NCBI GenBank assembly: GCA_949741215.1
Contig: CATJLA010000189.1
Coordinates: 1 to 64,000 of the forward strand
Length of the DNA: 64,000 nt
Direction of reading: 5' to 3'
Source of the DNA: an uncultured Oscillospiraceae bacterium
Lineage (GTDB): Bacteria; Bacillota; Clostridia; Oscillospirales; Ruminococcaceae
The notes under the pieces are model-generated. The model saw nothing but the letters and a program-made list of their open reading frames with translations. It made no database searches and was not told the origin of the DNA. The translations under genes and the position numbers were made by a program. Numbering within the stretch: position 1 is the stretch's first letter; each line of letters begins with the position of its first letter. Below, one piece after another: positions 27,867-35,666 of the stretch.

Positions 27867-28649
27867 GTGGTATCGTCAGATCTGTACCGTGAAAAGTTTA
27901 CGGCCGAAGAGGCGGAACGGCTGGTGCGGGAGTATAAGAAAAACGGTTCCCAGGAGCTCCGGAACCAGCTGGTGCTGCATTACAGCTATATTGTAAAGGG
28001 AATTGTTTCCAAAATGGCTAACACCTTTTACCGTTATGCCTCGGCAGAGGAGATGCTTAATCAGGGTGTAATCGCCATTATCGACAGCTTAGAGAAGTTT
28101 GACCCCAGCCGGGATGTGAAGTTTTCTACCTATGCCTTTACAAAGGTGCGGGGCTCCATTATTGATTATGTCCGTAAGCAGGATTGGCTGCCCCGGCGGG
28201 TAAGGCAGGCAAATATTCGCATCAGCAACATTGAGCGGGACCTGACCGCAAAGTTGGGCCGTACCCCCACCCGCAGCGAGATGGCTAAGGAAGCAGGCAT
28301 GTCCCTGCAGGAATATGACGACTGCATGGTGGAGATGTCCGGGGATAATATGACGTCCTTTGAAGCCCTGCTTGCGGTACCTTCTCAGATGCACCCTTCC
28401 ACTTCATATGGCGATGAATTTGACCCTCAACAGAATGTAGACCGCCAGGAGCTGAAACAGGCTTTGGCAGATGCTATAGATGAGCTGAACGACCAGGAGC
28501 GTACGGTTTTGTCCCTGTACTATTACGAGAATTTGACGATGAGGGAAATCGGGCAGACGATGGGAGTCAGCGAGCAGCGGATCGGGCAGATTAACCGGAA
28601 GCTGATTAAAAAATTACGGGAAAAATTAACCCAATATATGGGAGGTTAA
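27867..28649 (+). CDS. fliA: RNA polymerase sigma-28 factor (FliA/SigD/WhiG family)
   Basis: A 260-residue flagellar sigma factor directing late genes such as flagellin, MCP and motility peptides. Region 2 lies at ~20-95 (LNQGVIAIIDSLEKFDPSRDVKFSTYA, SIIDYVRKQDWLPR), region 3 at ~100-150 and region 4 at ~205-255 (LSLYYYENLTMREIGQTMGVSEQRIGQI). I place the start at GTG 27867, ten bases after AGGAGG; the track TTG 27858 is too close to it. A SigD-like promoter stands before cheV. No flgM anti-sigma gene is in the window. Confidence 0.93.
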   Translation: MVSSDLYREKFTAEEAERLVREYKKNGSQELRNQLVLHYSYIVKGIVSKMANTFYRYASAEEMLNQGVIAIIDSLEKFDPSRDVKFSTYAFTKVRGSIIDYVRKQDWLPRRVRQANIRISNIERDLTAKLGRTPTRSEMAKEAGMSLQEYDDCMVEMSGDNMTSFEALLAVPSQMHPSTSYGDEFDPQQNVDRQELKQALADAIDELNDQERTVLSLYYYENLTMREIGQTMGVSEQRIGQINRKLIKKLREKLTQYMGG

Positions 28650-28654
28650 CGGTT

Positions 28655-29434
28655 ATGCTAAGAGGCTTTTATACCATAGCGTCAGGCATTTTAACCCAGC
28701 AGAGGGTGCTGAATGTGCTGACCAACAATTTGTCCAATGTGGAAACGCCGGGGTTCCGGGCTTCCAGGGTGGTATCTACCACCTTTGAGCATGAGTACCT
28801 TGCCCGGATTGAGGGGGCCAACACTGCCAGAATCGGTACAGGTACCCCTATCCGTATGGTGGAAGAGGTGCTGACCCAGTATGATCCCAGCTCTTTGGAG
28901 GAGACTAACCGTCCTTATGACATTGCTATTGACGGCCAGGGCTTTTTCAACATCCAGACTACCACAGTGGGCGAGGATGGAGAGGAGCAGGTTGGAGGGC
29001 AGTATCTTACCCGTAACGGCTGCTTCGACTTAAATGAGCAGAATCAGCTGGAGCTTCCCGGCTATGGCCTGGTGTTAGGGGAAAAGGGCCCCATTACCCT
29101 GCCTACCTCATACTTTACTGTGGAGTCAGACGGTACTATTTACGACGAAACCGGCAATCTGGTGGATAAGCTGTTGGTTACGATTCCGCCGGAGGGAACT
29201 GAGATCAAGCAGATGACTAATGGCATGTATCAGGTGGAGGATATGGAGGCCAATCTGCCGGTGGACCGCAGCACTAACATTGTACAGGGCTGGTTTGAAC
29301 GCTCTAACATTGATATGAACCGGGAGTACACTTTGGCGATGGAGGCTCAGCGGGCGTTCCAGGCCTGCAGTACTGCACTGCAGATTATTGACCAGATTGA
29401 TCAGAAAGCGGCTACCCAGATTGCTGCACTGTAA
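28655..29434 (+). CDS. FlgF/FlgG-family rod protein (first copy, FlhO-like)
   Basis: A 259-residue basal-body rod component. The N-terminal rod motif is MLRGFYTIASGILTQQRVLN, then NNLSNVETPGFRA. The core has YDIAIDGQGFFNI, and the C-terminal motif is SNIDMNREYTLAMEAQRAFQACST. The start lies 5 bp after the sigma gene stop. The pairing with a second family member parallels flhO-flhP of Bacillus. Which one is proximal rod (FlgF) and which distal (FlgG) cannot be settled by eye. Confidence 0.9.
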   Translation: MLRGFYTIASGILTQQRVLNVLTNNLSNVETPGFRASRVVSTTFEHEYLARIEGANTARIGTGTPIRMVEEVLTQYDPSSLEETNRPYDIAIDGQGFFNIQTTTVGEDGEEQVGGQYLTRNGCFDLNEQNQLELPGYGLVLGEKGPITLPTSYFTVESDGTIYDETGNLVDKLLVTIPPEGTEIKQMTNGMYQVEDMEANLPVDRSTNIVQGWFERSNIDMNREYTLAMEAQRAFQACSTALQIIDQIDQKAATQIAAL

Positions 29435-29440
29435 TTTATG

Positions 29441-29478
29441 CTTTTAGGACGTAACTGCGCAGTTATGTCCCTGAAAAA
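29441..29478. repeat. GGGACGT-family palindrome
   Basis: TTTTAGGACGTAACTGC abutting GCAGTTATGTCCCTGAAAA, a nearly perfect palindrome with no loop. It begins 7 bp after a stop codon. Confidence 0.6.
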
Positions 29479-29502
29479 TGGCTGTAAACGGCCTTGTTTT
29501 TG

Positions 29503-29537
29503 GCTTTTAGGCGTCAGCAGGCAGTTGTGTCCCCAAA
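29503..29537. repeat. GGGACGT-family element, second copy in the same gap
   Basis: TTTTAGGCGTCAGCAG followed by GCAGTTGTGTCCCCAAA, a diverged copy of the palindrome 60 bp upstream. Confidence 0.5.
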
Positions 29538-29624
29538 CTTTTACCGGAGAGGGGAGGCAGTGCCTGAGCAAATAGAAGCGCCCTGACCGGCGCGGAAGCT
29601 TTTAGAAAGGGTGAGGAGAAGAGA

Positions 29625-30380
29625 ATGAATATTTCCTTTTTCAACGGTGTTTCCGGCATGATCGCCTACCAGGAAAGCATGAACCGCATTTCACACAATG
29701 TGGCAAACAGCAACACGGTGGGGTATAAGCCCAGCAAGTCCACCTTTAGTGACCTGCTGTATACTCGTATGGCGGTGAATAGCGCGGAAGAGCCGTTGGT
29801 AGGGCACGGGGTGAAGATTGAAGACACCCAGCTGCTTTATGAACAGGGTCCTGTTCTGCAAACCAACAGTACCCTGGATTTCGCCCTGATGGGCGATGGG
29901 CTTTTTGCCCTCAGTCTGCCGGATGGCAGCATTCAGTATACCCGTAATGGCTCCTTTGACATCAGCATGGAGGGGGAGAACGGCTATTTGGTAAATGCCT
30001 ATGGCTACCATGTGCTGGACGCCCAGGGCCGTACCATTCAGCTTACCCGCAATGCGCAGAGCGGCTTGTTTGATTTGGAGGGGCTGAAGGATCGGATTGG
30101 CATTTATGATTTCCCCAATCCGTATGGGCTGGAGACCACACCGGGAGGATTCCGGGAAACGGCTACCTCCGGCGCGGCAGTTTCGGTAAATGGCGGGCAG
30201 AATACTACCGCTAATTTTGATAGAACCTATCAGGTGATCCAGAATGCGCTGGAGCAGTCCGGCGTACAGTTGGCGGATGAGATGGTGGATGTTATTGTTA
30301 CCCAGAAGGCGTTCCAGGTGAATGCCCGGATGGTGCAGACCGCTGATGAAATGGAGCAGATTATCAATAATCTGCGGTAA
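29625..30380 (+). CDS. FlgF/FlgG-family rod protein (second copy, FlhP-like)
   Basis: A 251-residue basal-body rod protein. MNISFFNGVSGMIAYQESMN and VANSNTVGYKPSKS form the N-terminal rod motif, LDFALMGDGLFAL the core, and VDVIVTQKAFQVNARMVQTADEM the C-terminal motif. The 190-bp gap before it carries two dispersed palindromes. AAAGGGTGAGGAG precedes ATG 29625. Confidence 0.9.
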   Translation: MNISFFNGVSGMIAYQESMNRISHNVANSNTVGYKPSKSTFSDLLYTRMAVNSAEEPLVGHGVKIEDTQLLYEQGPVLQTNSTLDFALMGDGLFALSLPDGSIQYTRNGSFDISMEGENGYLVNAYGYHVLDAQGRTIQLTRNAQSGLFDLEGLKDRIGIYDFPNPYGLETTPGGFRETATSGAAVSVNGGQNTTANFDRTYQVIQNALEQSGVQLADEMVDVIVTQKAFQVNARMVQTADEMEQIINNLR

Positions 30381-30411
30381 ATGGGCTTATTTTGGAAGGA
30401 AGGGATGACGC

Positions 30412-31035
30412 TTGGCATTTCATACTTATGATGACCTGAACGATACCCATATCGATGTGCTTCGGGAGATTGGTAATATCGGGGCAGGTAATGCAGCTTC
30501 GGCTCTAGCGTCCATGCTGGTCACCCCAGTGGACATCAGCGTACCAGAAGTCAGTTTTCTGGACTATGGTGAGGTGGAAGAGCGGCTTGGCGGGCCGGAG
30601 CAGATGATCGTAGGCCTTCTGCTGTTCCTGGAGGGAGATGTAGAGGGCATGATTATGTTCCTGCTGCACCAGGATTTTGCCAATTCCCTGCTTACCTCCC
30701 TGCTGGGGCAGACTCTTCCGGAATCGGGTGAGTTTGACGAAATGAGCTATTCGGCAATCCAGGAGGTTGCCAACATTATGGCAGGTTCCTATGCCAACGC
30801 AATTTCTGATCTGACCGGGTTGTCCCTCAACATTACCGTACCCTCCATGTGCGTGGATATGGTGGGGGCCATCCTCAGTGTGCCGGCGGTGCATTTTGCT
30901 GACATTAGCGATAAAATCCTTTTCATTTCCGACGAATTTTCGGGACGGGACTTAAATGCCCCCAACCATGTATTGTTAATGCCTGATATGGTTTCCTTGG
31001 AAAAAATTATGACGAACCTGGGGATAGAACTATGA
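30412..31035 (+). CDS. cheC: CheY-P phosphatase CheC
   Basis: A 207-residue chemotaxis adaptation protein that dephosphorylates CheY-P and binds CheD. Both phosphatase motifs are intact: LREIGNIGAGNAASALA (~17-33) and IQEVANIMAGSYANAI (~113-128), each with the E..N pair. The start is TTG 30412 with GGAAGGGA upstream. The 3' end overlaps cheD by 4 bp, matching the usual functional pair. Confidence 0.94.
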   Translation: MAFHTYDDLNDTHIDVLREIGNIGAGNAASALASMLVTPVDISVPEVSFLDYGEVEERLGGPEQMIVGLLLFLEGDVEGMIMFLLHQDFANSLLTSLLGQTLPESGEFDEMSYSAIQEVANIMAGSYANAISDLTGLSLNITVPSMCVDMVGAILSVPAVHFADISDKILFISDEFSGRDLNAPNHVLLMPDMVSLEKIMTNLGIEL

Positions 31036-31517
31036 GTCAGCTTATCAAGGTTGGAATTTCTGACTTGAATGTTGCACGTGCGCCGGATACCTTGGTAACC
31101 TTCGCACTGGGGTCCTGTATCGGGATCTGCTTATATGATAATGTCACGAAGGTTGCAGGCCTTTCCCACATCATGCTTCCTACCAGTGGAGGGAAAGCGG
31201 ACGGACAGGCTTACCGTTATGCGGATACGGCAATTCCCATCCTGGTGCAGAAGATGCTGGCGATGGGAGCAAGTAAGGCAAGGATGAAGGCGAAGATTGC
31301 AGGGGGGGCCCAGATGTTTGGCTCTGCCACGTCAAACAGTGCAATCGGAAATATCGGAAAAAGAAACGTGGACGCGGTGCATCAGGCTTTGGCCCGGCAG
31401 GGCATCCAGATCATCGCGGAGGACACCGGCAAAAACTATGGCCGGACAGTTTATTTTTACGCAGATACCGGTATTATGCAGGTAAAAGCGGCGAATCGGG
31501 GCGAGTGGAATTTTTAA
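31032..31517 (+). CDS. cheD: Chemoreceptor glutamine deamidase CheD
   Basis: A 161-residue enzyme that deamidates receptor glutamines and stimulates CheC. The catalytic Cys is in TFALGSCIGICLYD (~27-40), His in LSHIMLP (~50), and the Thr/Ser region is in AGGAQMFG. The start overlaps the cheC stop (ATGA). It is the last gene of the flagellar block, followed by a terminator. Confidence 0.95.
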   Translation: MSQLIKVGISDLNVARAPDTLVTFALGSCIGICLYDNVTKVAGLSHIMLPTSGGKADGQAYRYADTAIPILVQKMLAMGASKARMKAKIAGGAQMFGSATSNSAIGNIGKRNVDAVHQALARQGIQIIAEDTGKNYGRTVYFYADTGIMQVKAANRGEWNF

Positions 31518-31543
31518 GACGTCCCGGAACAGGGTTTTTCATG

Positions 31544-31598
31544 AAAAAGACAAAGGGACGGTGCAAGGCTTATTCTTGTACTGTCTTTTTGTTTTGAG
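31544..31598 (+). terminator. Terminator of the flagellar block
   Basis: Interrupted stem AAAAAGACA ... TGCAAG / CTTGTA ... TGTCTTTTT, followed by GTTTT. One arm interior carries GGGACGG and the 3' flank GAGGGACATGACAGC, both resembling the dispersed GGGACGT family. Confidence 0.6.
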
Positions 31599-31663
31599 GG
31601 ACATGACAGCGCTTTGTGTTCAGGAGGCTTTATTTAGGACATACAGAGCGGAAAAACGTTTCG

Positions 31664-31767
31664 TCCACCTTTTTGCAAAGGTGGCGGGGGTTCAGGGGGC
31701 AAAGCCCCTTGGCGCTTTTCGTTTGCAGAGGGTTTATTCAGGAGGATGGGCTCCCTCCCATCCTCCA
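31664..31767. repeat. Triple-hairpin intergenic element
   Basis: Three adjacent hairpins: CCACCTTTTTGCAAAGGTGG (31665-31684), GGGGGCAAAGCCCC (about 31696-31709) and GGAGGATGGG-CTCCCT-CCCATCCTCC (31741-31766). This compound looks like a mobile or RNA-structured dispersed repeat, as seen in other gut Clostridia. No ORF inside. Confidence 0.45.
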
Positions 31768-31821
31768 TATGTTGGAATAAGATTGCAGAATAACAAAAAA
31801 CTGGAATCTGGAGGAACTGCG

Positions 31822-32328
31822 GTGAAAGAAATATCTCTGTGCGTTATGACAAAAGGCATTTGCCACCAATTATATAAGGGTTGGGAGAATGATCCGGATA
31901 TATACATGGATATGAATCTGTTCAAAACCTATCAATATGATGAAAATGCGGTGAACAGGTATTTTGAAGCAAAGCAAAACCCATCCCGTGTTCTGCTGGC
32001 AATTATGAAGGACAATGTACCGATTGGAGAGCTTCAACTGAAACAGATAGACTGGGAGAGCAAGGAGTGTACATTAAGTATCCATATGCAGAATGATACG
32101 GTAAAAGGGCATGGATACGGAACCTGTGCAGAACGTCTGGCCTTGCAATACGCTTTTGATGTTTTGGGAATGGCCGCAGTAAATGCTGATACAATAGAGA
32201 AAAACAAACGAAGCCAGCACGTGCTTGAAAAGGTTGGATTCCGATATATTAAGGAGGAAAACGGTTTTCGATATTACCGGTATGAGCGGCAGCTTTCGGA
32301 CTTGAAAGGACGTCCCTGCAAAAAATAG
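31822..32328 (+). CDS. GNAT-family N-acetyltransferase
   Basis: A 168-residue RimJ/RimL-like acetyltransferase. The acetyl-CoA binding segment is VKGHGYGTCAERLALQYAF (~93-111), followed by VNADTIEKNKRSQHVLEKVGF, the usual motif B and substrate region. The start is GTG 31822, nine bases after CTGGAGG; the track start at 31561 runs through the triple-hairpin element. The substrate is unknown. The end of the gene (AAAGGACGTCCCTGC) coincides with a GGACGT motif, giving the terminal GRPCKK. Confidence 0.85.
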   Translation: MKEISLCVMTKGICHQLYKGWENDPDIYMDMNLFKTYQYDENAVNRYFEAKQNPSRVLLAIMKDNVPIGELQLKQIDWESKECTLSIHMQNDTVKGHGYGTCAERLALQYAFDVLGMAAVNADTIEKNKRSQHVLEKVGFRYIKEENGFRYYRYERQLSDLKGRPCKK

Positions 32329-32541
32329 ACAACTGCCAACATATTTTGTGGCAAAAAAGCGGAATGACAGAATATATAAAGGAATTTTGTTTTTCCGCCG
32401 GTATTTCGACAAAGCATCCCCACGCTGTATCAGGCTTTGGAGAGCAGCGGCCCAACGACGTCCCAAAAGAAAAGGAGTGTGGGGGCAAATTTTTCCTTGC
32501 CTTTCCGGCAAATTTATAGTTTAATAGAAGGGTACAAAAGT

Positions 32542-33090
32542 TTGCGCCGATACGCTGGGGAGGGTTTGAATACGAAACAGCTGAATATTGTTTTGGTGGA
32601 GCCGCAGATTCCCCAAAACACCGGGAATATTGCCAGAACCTGCGCCGCTACTGGAGCAAGGCTGCATCTGGTGGGGCCGCTGGGCTTTCAAATTGATGAT
32701 AAAAAGCTGAAAAGGGCGGGCCTGGATTACTGGCACCTTTTGGACATTACCTGTTATGAAGGCTGGCAGCATTTTTGGGAACAAAACCGGCAGTATCAGG
32801 AGCAGTTTTTTTATTTTACGACCAAGGGAAGAAGCCTTTATAGCGGGGAGCATTACCCCGGCCTAGAGCAGGTATACCTGCTGTTTGGCAGAGAGGACAA
32901 GGGTTTGCCGGAGGAGCTGCTGTATGCCCATCCAGAGCGCTGTGTCCGCCTGCCCATGATTGAGGGGGCACGAAGCCTGAACCTCTCTAACACTGTGGCA
33001 ATCGGTGCGTACGAGGTGCTGCGGCAGTGGGAGTTCCCCACCTTGCAAAGAAAAGGCAGTTTAACCAAATTTAACTGGGAGGATGCGTAA
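32542..33090 (+). CDS. trmL: tRNA (cytidine/uridine 34-2'-O)-methyltransferase TrmL
   Basis: A ~182-residue SPOUT methyltransferase that modifies the wobble ribose of leucine tRNAs. Motifs are LNIVLVEPQIPQNTGNIART (~12-31), LLFGREDKGLPEELL (~110-124) and VRLPMIEGARSLNLSNTVAI (~135-154), the trefoil-knot SAM site. I choose TTG 32542, nine bases after GAAGGG; TTG 32566 would give a start closer to family norms but lies only two bases after GGGGAGG. Three bases separate it from the DegV gene. Confidence 0.92.
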   Translation: MRRYAGEGLNTKQLNIVLVEPQIPQNTGNIARTCAATGARLHLVGPLGFQIDDKKLKRAGLDYWHLLDITCYEGWQHFWEQNRQYQEQFFYFTTKGRSLYSGEHYPGLEQVYLLFGREDKGLPEELLYAHPERCVRLPMIEGARSLNLSNTVAIGAYEVLRQWEFPTLQRKGSLTKFNWEDA

Positions 33091-33092
33091 CT

Positions 33093-33971
33093 GTGGAAAA
33101 AATTAAAATCATTACCGATTCGGCCTGTGATATACCCTTTGAAGACGAAAAAAAGTATCAAAATTTGAAAATTTTCCGAATCCCCATTACAGTGGACGGC
33201 AAAAGCTGCTATGAGCGGGAGGATTTCGGCTTTGAAGATTTCTACAGGATTCTTAACGAGGCGAAGGAAATTCCCGCAACCAGCTTTGTTTCTCACCTGC
33301 AGTTTGCCGAAAGCTACCTGGAGGCGGTAAAAGAGGGCTACGACAGTATCATTGTGGTAACCATCAACAGCAAGGGTTCCGGGATGTATAACTCCGCCAA
33401 TATGGCAAAGGATCTGTTCTATGAGGAAAACCCGCAGTATAAAAATGTGCAGATCAACGTAGTGGATTCCCTTAGTTATACCATTGCCTACGGCCACGCT
33501 GTTTTAACCGCTTTGGAGAAGATAGAGGCCGGCGCTCAAACCCGGGAGATTTTAGGCTATCTGGAGGACTATTTCAGCTCAGTTGAGATTTATTTTGCCC
33601 CTTATACCCTAAAGTTTGCCAAAAAGTCCGGCAGAATTAACTGTGCTGCCGCTTTTGTGGGGGAGGTGCTTGGCCTGCGCCCAATTATCAGCATTATCGA
33701 CGGGGAAATGAAGATTGTGGAAAAGGTTCGGGGTGACCAGAACGTGCCTGCTGCCCTGATCAAATGGTTTACCCAGCGCAGCAAGCAGGAGGGTCAGCCT
33801 TACCTGCTGCTGAACGGCGAGAGCAAGGAGCACGGCGCCGCTTTCCAAAAATTGGCGGTCAAGCAGCTGGGCTACAGCCCTGTGGGAATGTACCAGATCG
33901 GGGCTTGTATTTCCATCAATGCCGGGCCGGATGTAAACGCCATTGTAGTAATGGGCGAAAAACGCCGGTAA
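33093..33971 (+). CDS. DegV family fatty-acid-binding protein
   Basis: A 292-residue protein of the DegV family, which binds fatty acids (FakB-like) and can present them to the FakA kinase. Motifs are KIITDSACDIP (~3-13), ATSFVSHLQF (~64-73), SKGSGMYNSANMAK (~90-103) and YTLKFAKKSGRI (~172-183). GTG 33093 follows the trmL stop. No fakA gene lies near, so the metabolic partner must be elsewhere. Confidence 0.93.
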   Translation: MEKIKIITDSACDIPFEDEKKYQNLKIFRIPITVDGKSCYEREDFGFEDFYRILNEAKEIPATSFVSHLQFAESYLEAVKEGYDSIIVVTINSKGSGMYNSANMAKDLFYEENPQYKNVQINVVDSLSYTIAYGHAVLTALEKIEAGAQTREILGYLEDYFSSVEIYFAPYTLKFAKKSGRINCAAAFVGEVLGLRPIISIIDGEMKIVEKVRGDQNVPAALIKWFTQRSKQEGQPYLLLNGESKEHGAAFQKLAVKQLGYSPVGMYQIGACISINAGPDVNAIVVMGEKRR

Positions 33972-33981
33972 CCCCATTTGC

Positions 33982-34064
33982 CTTTGGGACGTCGCGCATC
34001 GCTGCATTCCTGGGCATTGCCTGAAGGCCTGCCGGTAGCAGAGGCTTTACGACGTCCCATGAAA
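33982..34064. repeat. GGGACGTCG ... CGACGTCCC inverted element
   Basis: An 83-bp unit with perfect ends GGGACGTCG (33986-33994) and CGACGTCCC (34050-34058) and an interior rich in short dyads (GGCCTGCCGG). It begins just after the DegV gene stop. One of the larger members of the GGGACGT family. Confidence 0.6.
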
Positions 34065-34188
34065 AAGCTTTACATTTTGTTTTTTAGAGGAACAATAAAA
34101 CAGAATGTATAGCTTTTTCGATGCAAAGGGTAGGAGAAATTGGTAGTTTGCACAAATATAGTACTGCGATTTATGGCAAAATCTATAG

Positions 34189-34217
34189 TTGGAAATCTGT
34201 GGCTTTTATGCTATAAT
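34189..34217 (+). promoter_or_regulatory. Extended -10 promoter of the sortase gene
   Basis: TTGGAA (34189-34194), 17-bp spacer, TGC-TATAAT (-10 at 34212-34217). Confidence 0.75.
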
Positions 34218-34302
34218 ATACACGTTATTGGGGTTTTAGGCCCTTTTTGGTGTATCCTTTTGAGTGGAAGCAATGAGAAAAATCATTTGGAGGGGAAGTC
34301 AA

Positions 34303-35352
34303 ATGAGCAGTAAGCAGAAGTCCGGTTTGTTTAGAAGGCTGATTGCGGCAGTACTGGCAACAGCAGCCGTCAGCTCTATGTTTGTAAGTGCCCAGGCTTT
34401 GTATATTCCTACAGATGAGGAGCGGGAGCAGAGGGAAAAGGATCGTCTGGAATGGAGCGATTGGAACGAGGATGAAGACGAGGACGATGAGGAAGAATCC
34501 GACACTCGTACCGGTACTACTATTCGGATTAACGGCGGCACCAGCAGCTCCAGTTCCAGCAAGAGCAGCAGTTCCAGCAGATCGGGTGAGATTATCATAA
34601 TTGGTGGCAGCAAGGATAATAGCTCCAGCTATACTACACCAGCCGGCACAGTGTCCAGAATCAGTTCCATTCAGGCTTGGAAAAAAACCAACTCGGATGT
34701 TACTGCGTGGATTCGAATTCCCGGTACTAACATTGACTACGCAGTGGTAAAAAGCCCGAAAAATGATAATGACTACTATACCCAAAAGGGCTACGATAAG
34801 AAATACAGCTATAATGGTGTAATCTGGGGTGACTGCCGGAATAAATACGGCAAGTCCACTCAAATTTCCAAAAACATGGTGTTGTATGGGCACAACTGGA
34901 CGAATCCCTGGGCCAAGGCTTATGTCAACCGGGATACAGACGTGATGTTTGCCCAGCTGATTGCCTTTAAAAACCTGGATTTTGCCAAAAATAACCAGTA
35001 TCTCTATTATTCCACGGAGGAGCAGGATCTGGTGTATCAGGTATTCGCTGTGTTTGTCTGTGAGCAGGAGCTGGACTACTATACCCCCAATCCTGGCACC
35101 AAGGCTTACCAAACCCTGTTGGACGAAGCCAAAAAGCGCAGTCTTCATAACTATGATGTTGAGGTTACCACTAACGATAAAATCCTGACCCTTTCCACCT
35201 GCACGGACGCTTACCGGACCGCCAGCGGCGCCAACCGCAGTGACGACCGGTTTGTGGTAATGGCAAAGCTGGTATCTGGCGACGAAGCCAAAAAAACTGT
35301 AACCGTTACCAAGAATCCTAACCCCAAGGCCCCGCAGTTCAAAACCAAGTAG
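34303..35352 (+). CDS. srtB: Class B sortase
   Basis: A 349-residue transpeptidase that attaches proteins to the cell wall. The N-terminal signal/anchor spans ~10-32 (RRLIAAVLATAAVSSMFVSAQA). A Ser/Asp/Glu-rich low-complexity linker follows (~33-110), then the sortase domain with catalytic His in MVLYGHN (~196), Cys in TLSTCTD (~299) and Arg in DDRFVVM (~315). ATG 34303 follows GGAGGGG. It is a single gene with its own promoter and terminator. No LPXTG- or NPQTN-type substrate is visible nearby, so it is an orphan here. The long acidic/Ser linker is unusual. Confidence 0.92.
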   Translation: MSSKQKSGLFRRLIAAVLATAAVSSMFVSAQALYIPTDEEREQREKDRLEWSDWNEDEDEDDEEESDTRTGTTIRINGGTSSSSSSKSSSSSRSGEIIIIGGSKDNSSSYTTPAGTVSRISSIQAWKKTNSDVTAWIRIPGTNIDYAVVKSPKNDNDYYTQKGYDKKYSYNGVIWGDCRNKYGKSTQISKNMVLYGHNWTNPWAKAYVNRDTDVMFAQLIAFKNLDFAKNNQYLYYSTEEQDLVYQVFAVFVCEQELDYYTPNPGTKAYQTLLDEAKKRSLHNYDVEVTTNDKILTLSTCTDAYRTASGANRSDDRFVVMAKLVSGDEAKKTVTVTKNPNPKAPQFKTK

Positions 35353-35359
35353 TAAAAAA

Positions 35360-35413
35360 TTACCCGCAGCAGTTTCGTCCTTTTAGGGGACGTGACAGCT
35401 GCGGGATTTTTTT
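35360..35413 (+). terminator. Terminator of the sortase gene with GGGACGT motif in the loop
   Basis: Stem CCCGCAGC (35363-35370) / GCTGCGGG (35398-35405), then a run of seven T. The loop is itself a smaller hairpin, CGTCC-TTTTAG-GGGACG. Confidence 0.85.
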
Positions 35414-35536
35414 GCGCATTTTTCCAAAGCCACCCAGGCAGGCGGGCCTTTTTATAAGCGCTTGCACAGCGGGCAGCAGCTTCGTCCCTGAAAAAAGTAA
35501 AGTTTGTGAAACCTTTGTGAACAAATAAAATTCCTA

Positions 35537-35565
35537 TTGACAAACGGAAAAAACTGTGATAAATT
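35537..35565 (+). promoter_or_regulatory. Sigma-A promoter of the hrcA operon
   Basis: TTGACA (35537-35542), 17-bp spacer, TGA-TAAATT (-10 at 35560-35565). Confidence 0.8.
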
Positions 35566-35569
35566 AAGT

Positions 35570-35596
35570 TTAGCACTTAATCAATGAGAGTGCTAA
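35570..35596 (+). promoter_or_regulatory. CIRCE operator
   Basis: TTAGCACTT-N9-GAGTGCTAA, one mismatch from the CIRCE consensus TTAGCACTC-N9-GAGTGCTAA. HrcA, encoded just downstream, binds it to repress the heat-shock operon. It overlaps the expected transcription start. Confidence 0.97.
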
Positions 35597-35666
35597 ACTT
35601 ATAAAACCAGGCATCTGAAAAGCAAACAGCGCCCTGGCAAAAGGGGAAAGATGAAGGAGAAAACCC

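Noticed and set aside
31561-31821. N-terminal extension of the GNAT ORF
   Set aside because: It translates a structured repeat; GTG 31822 has a proper ribosome site and gives a normal GNAT length.
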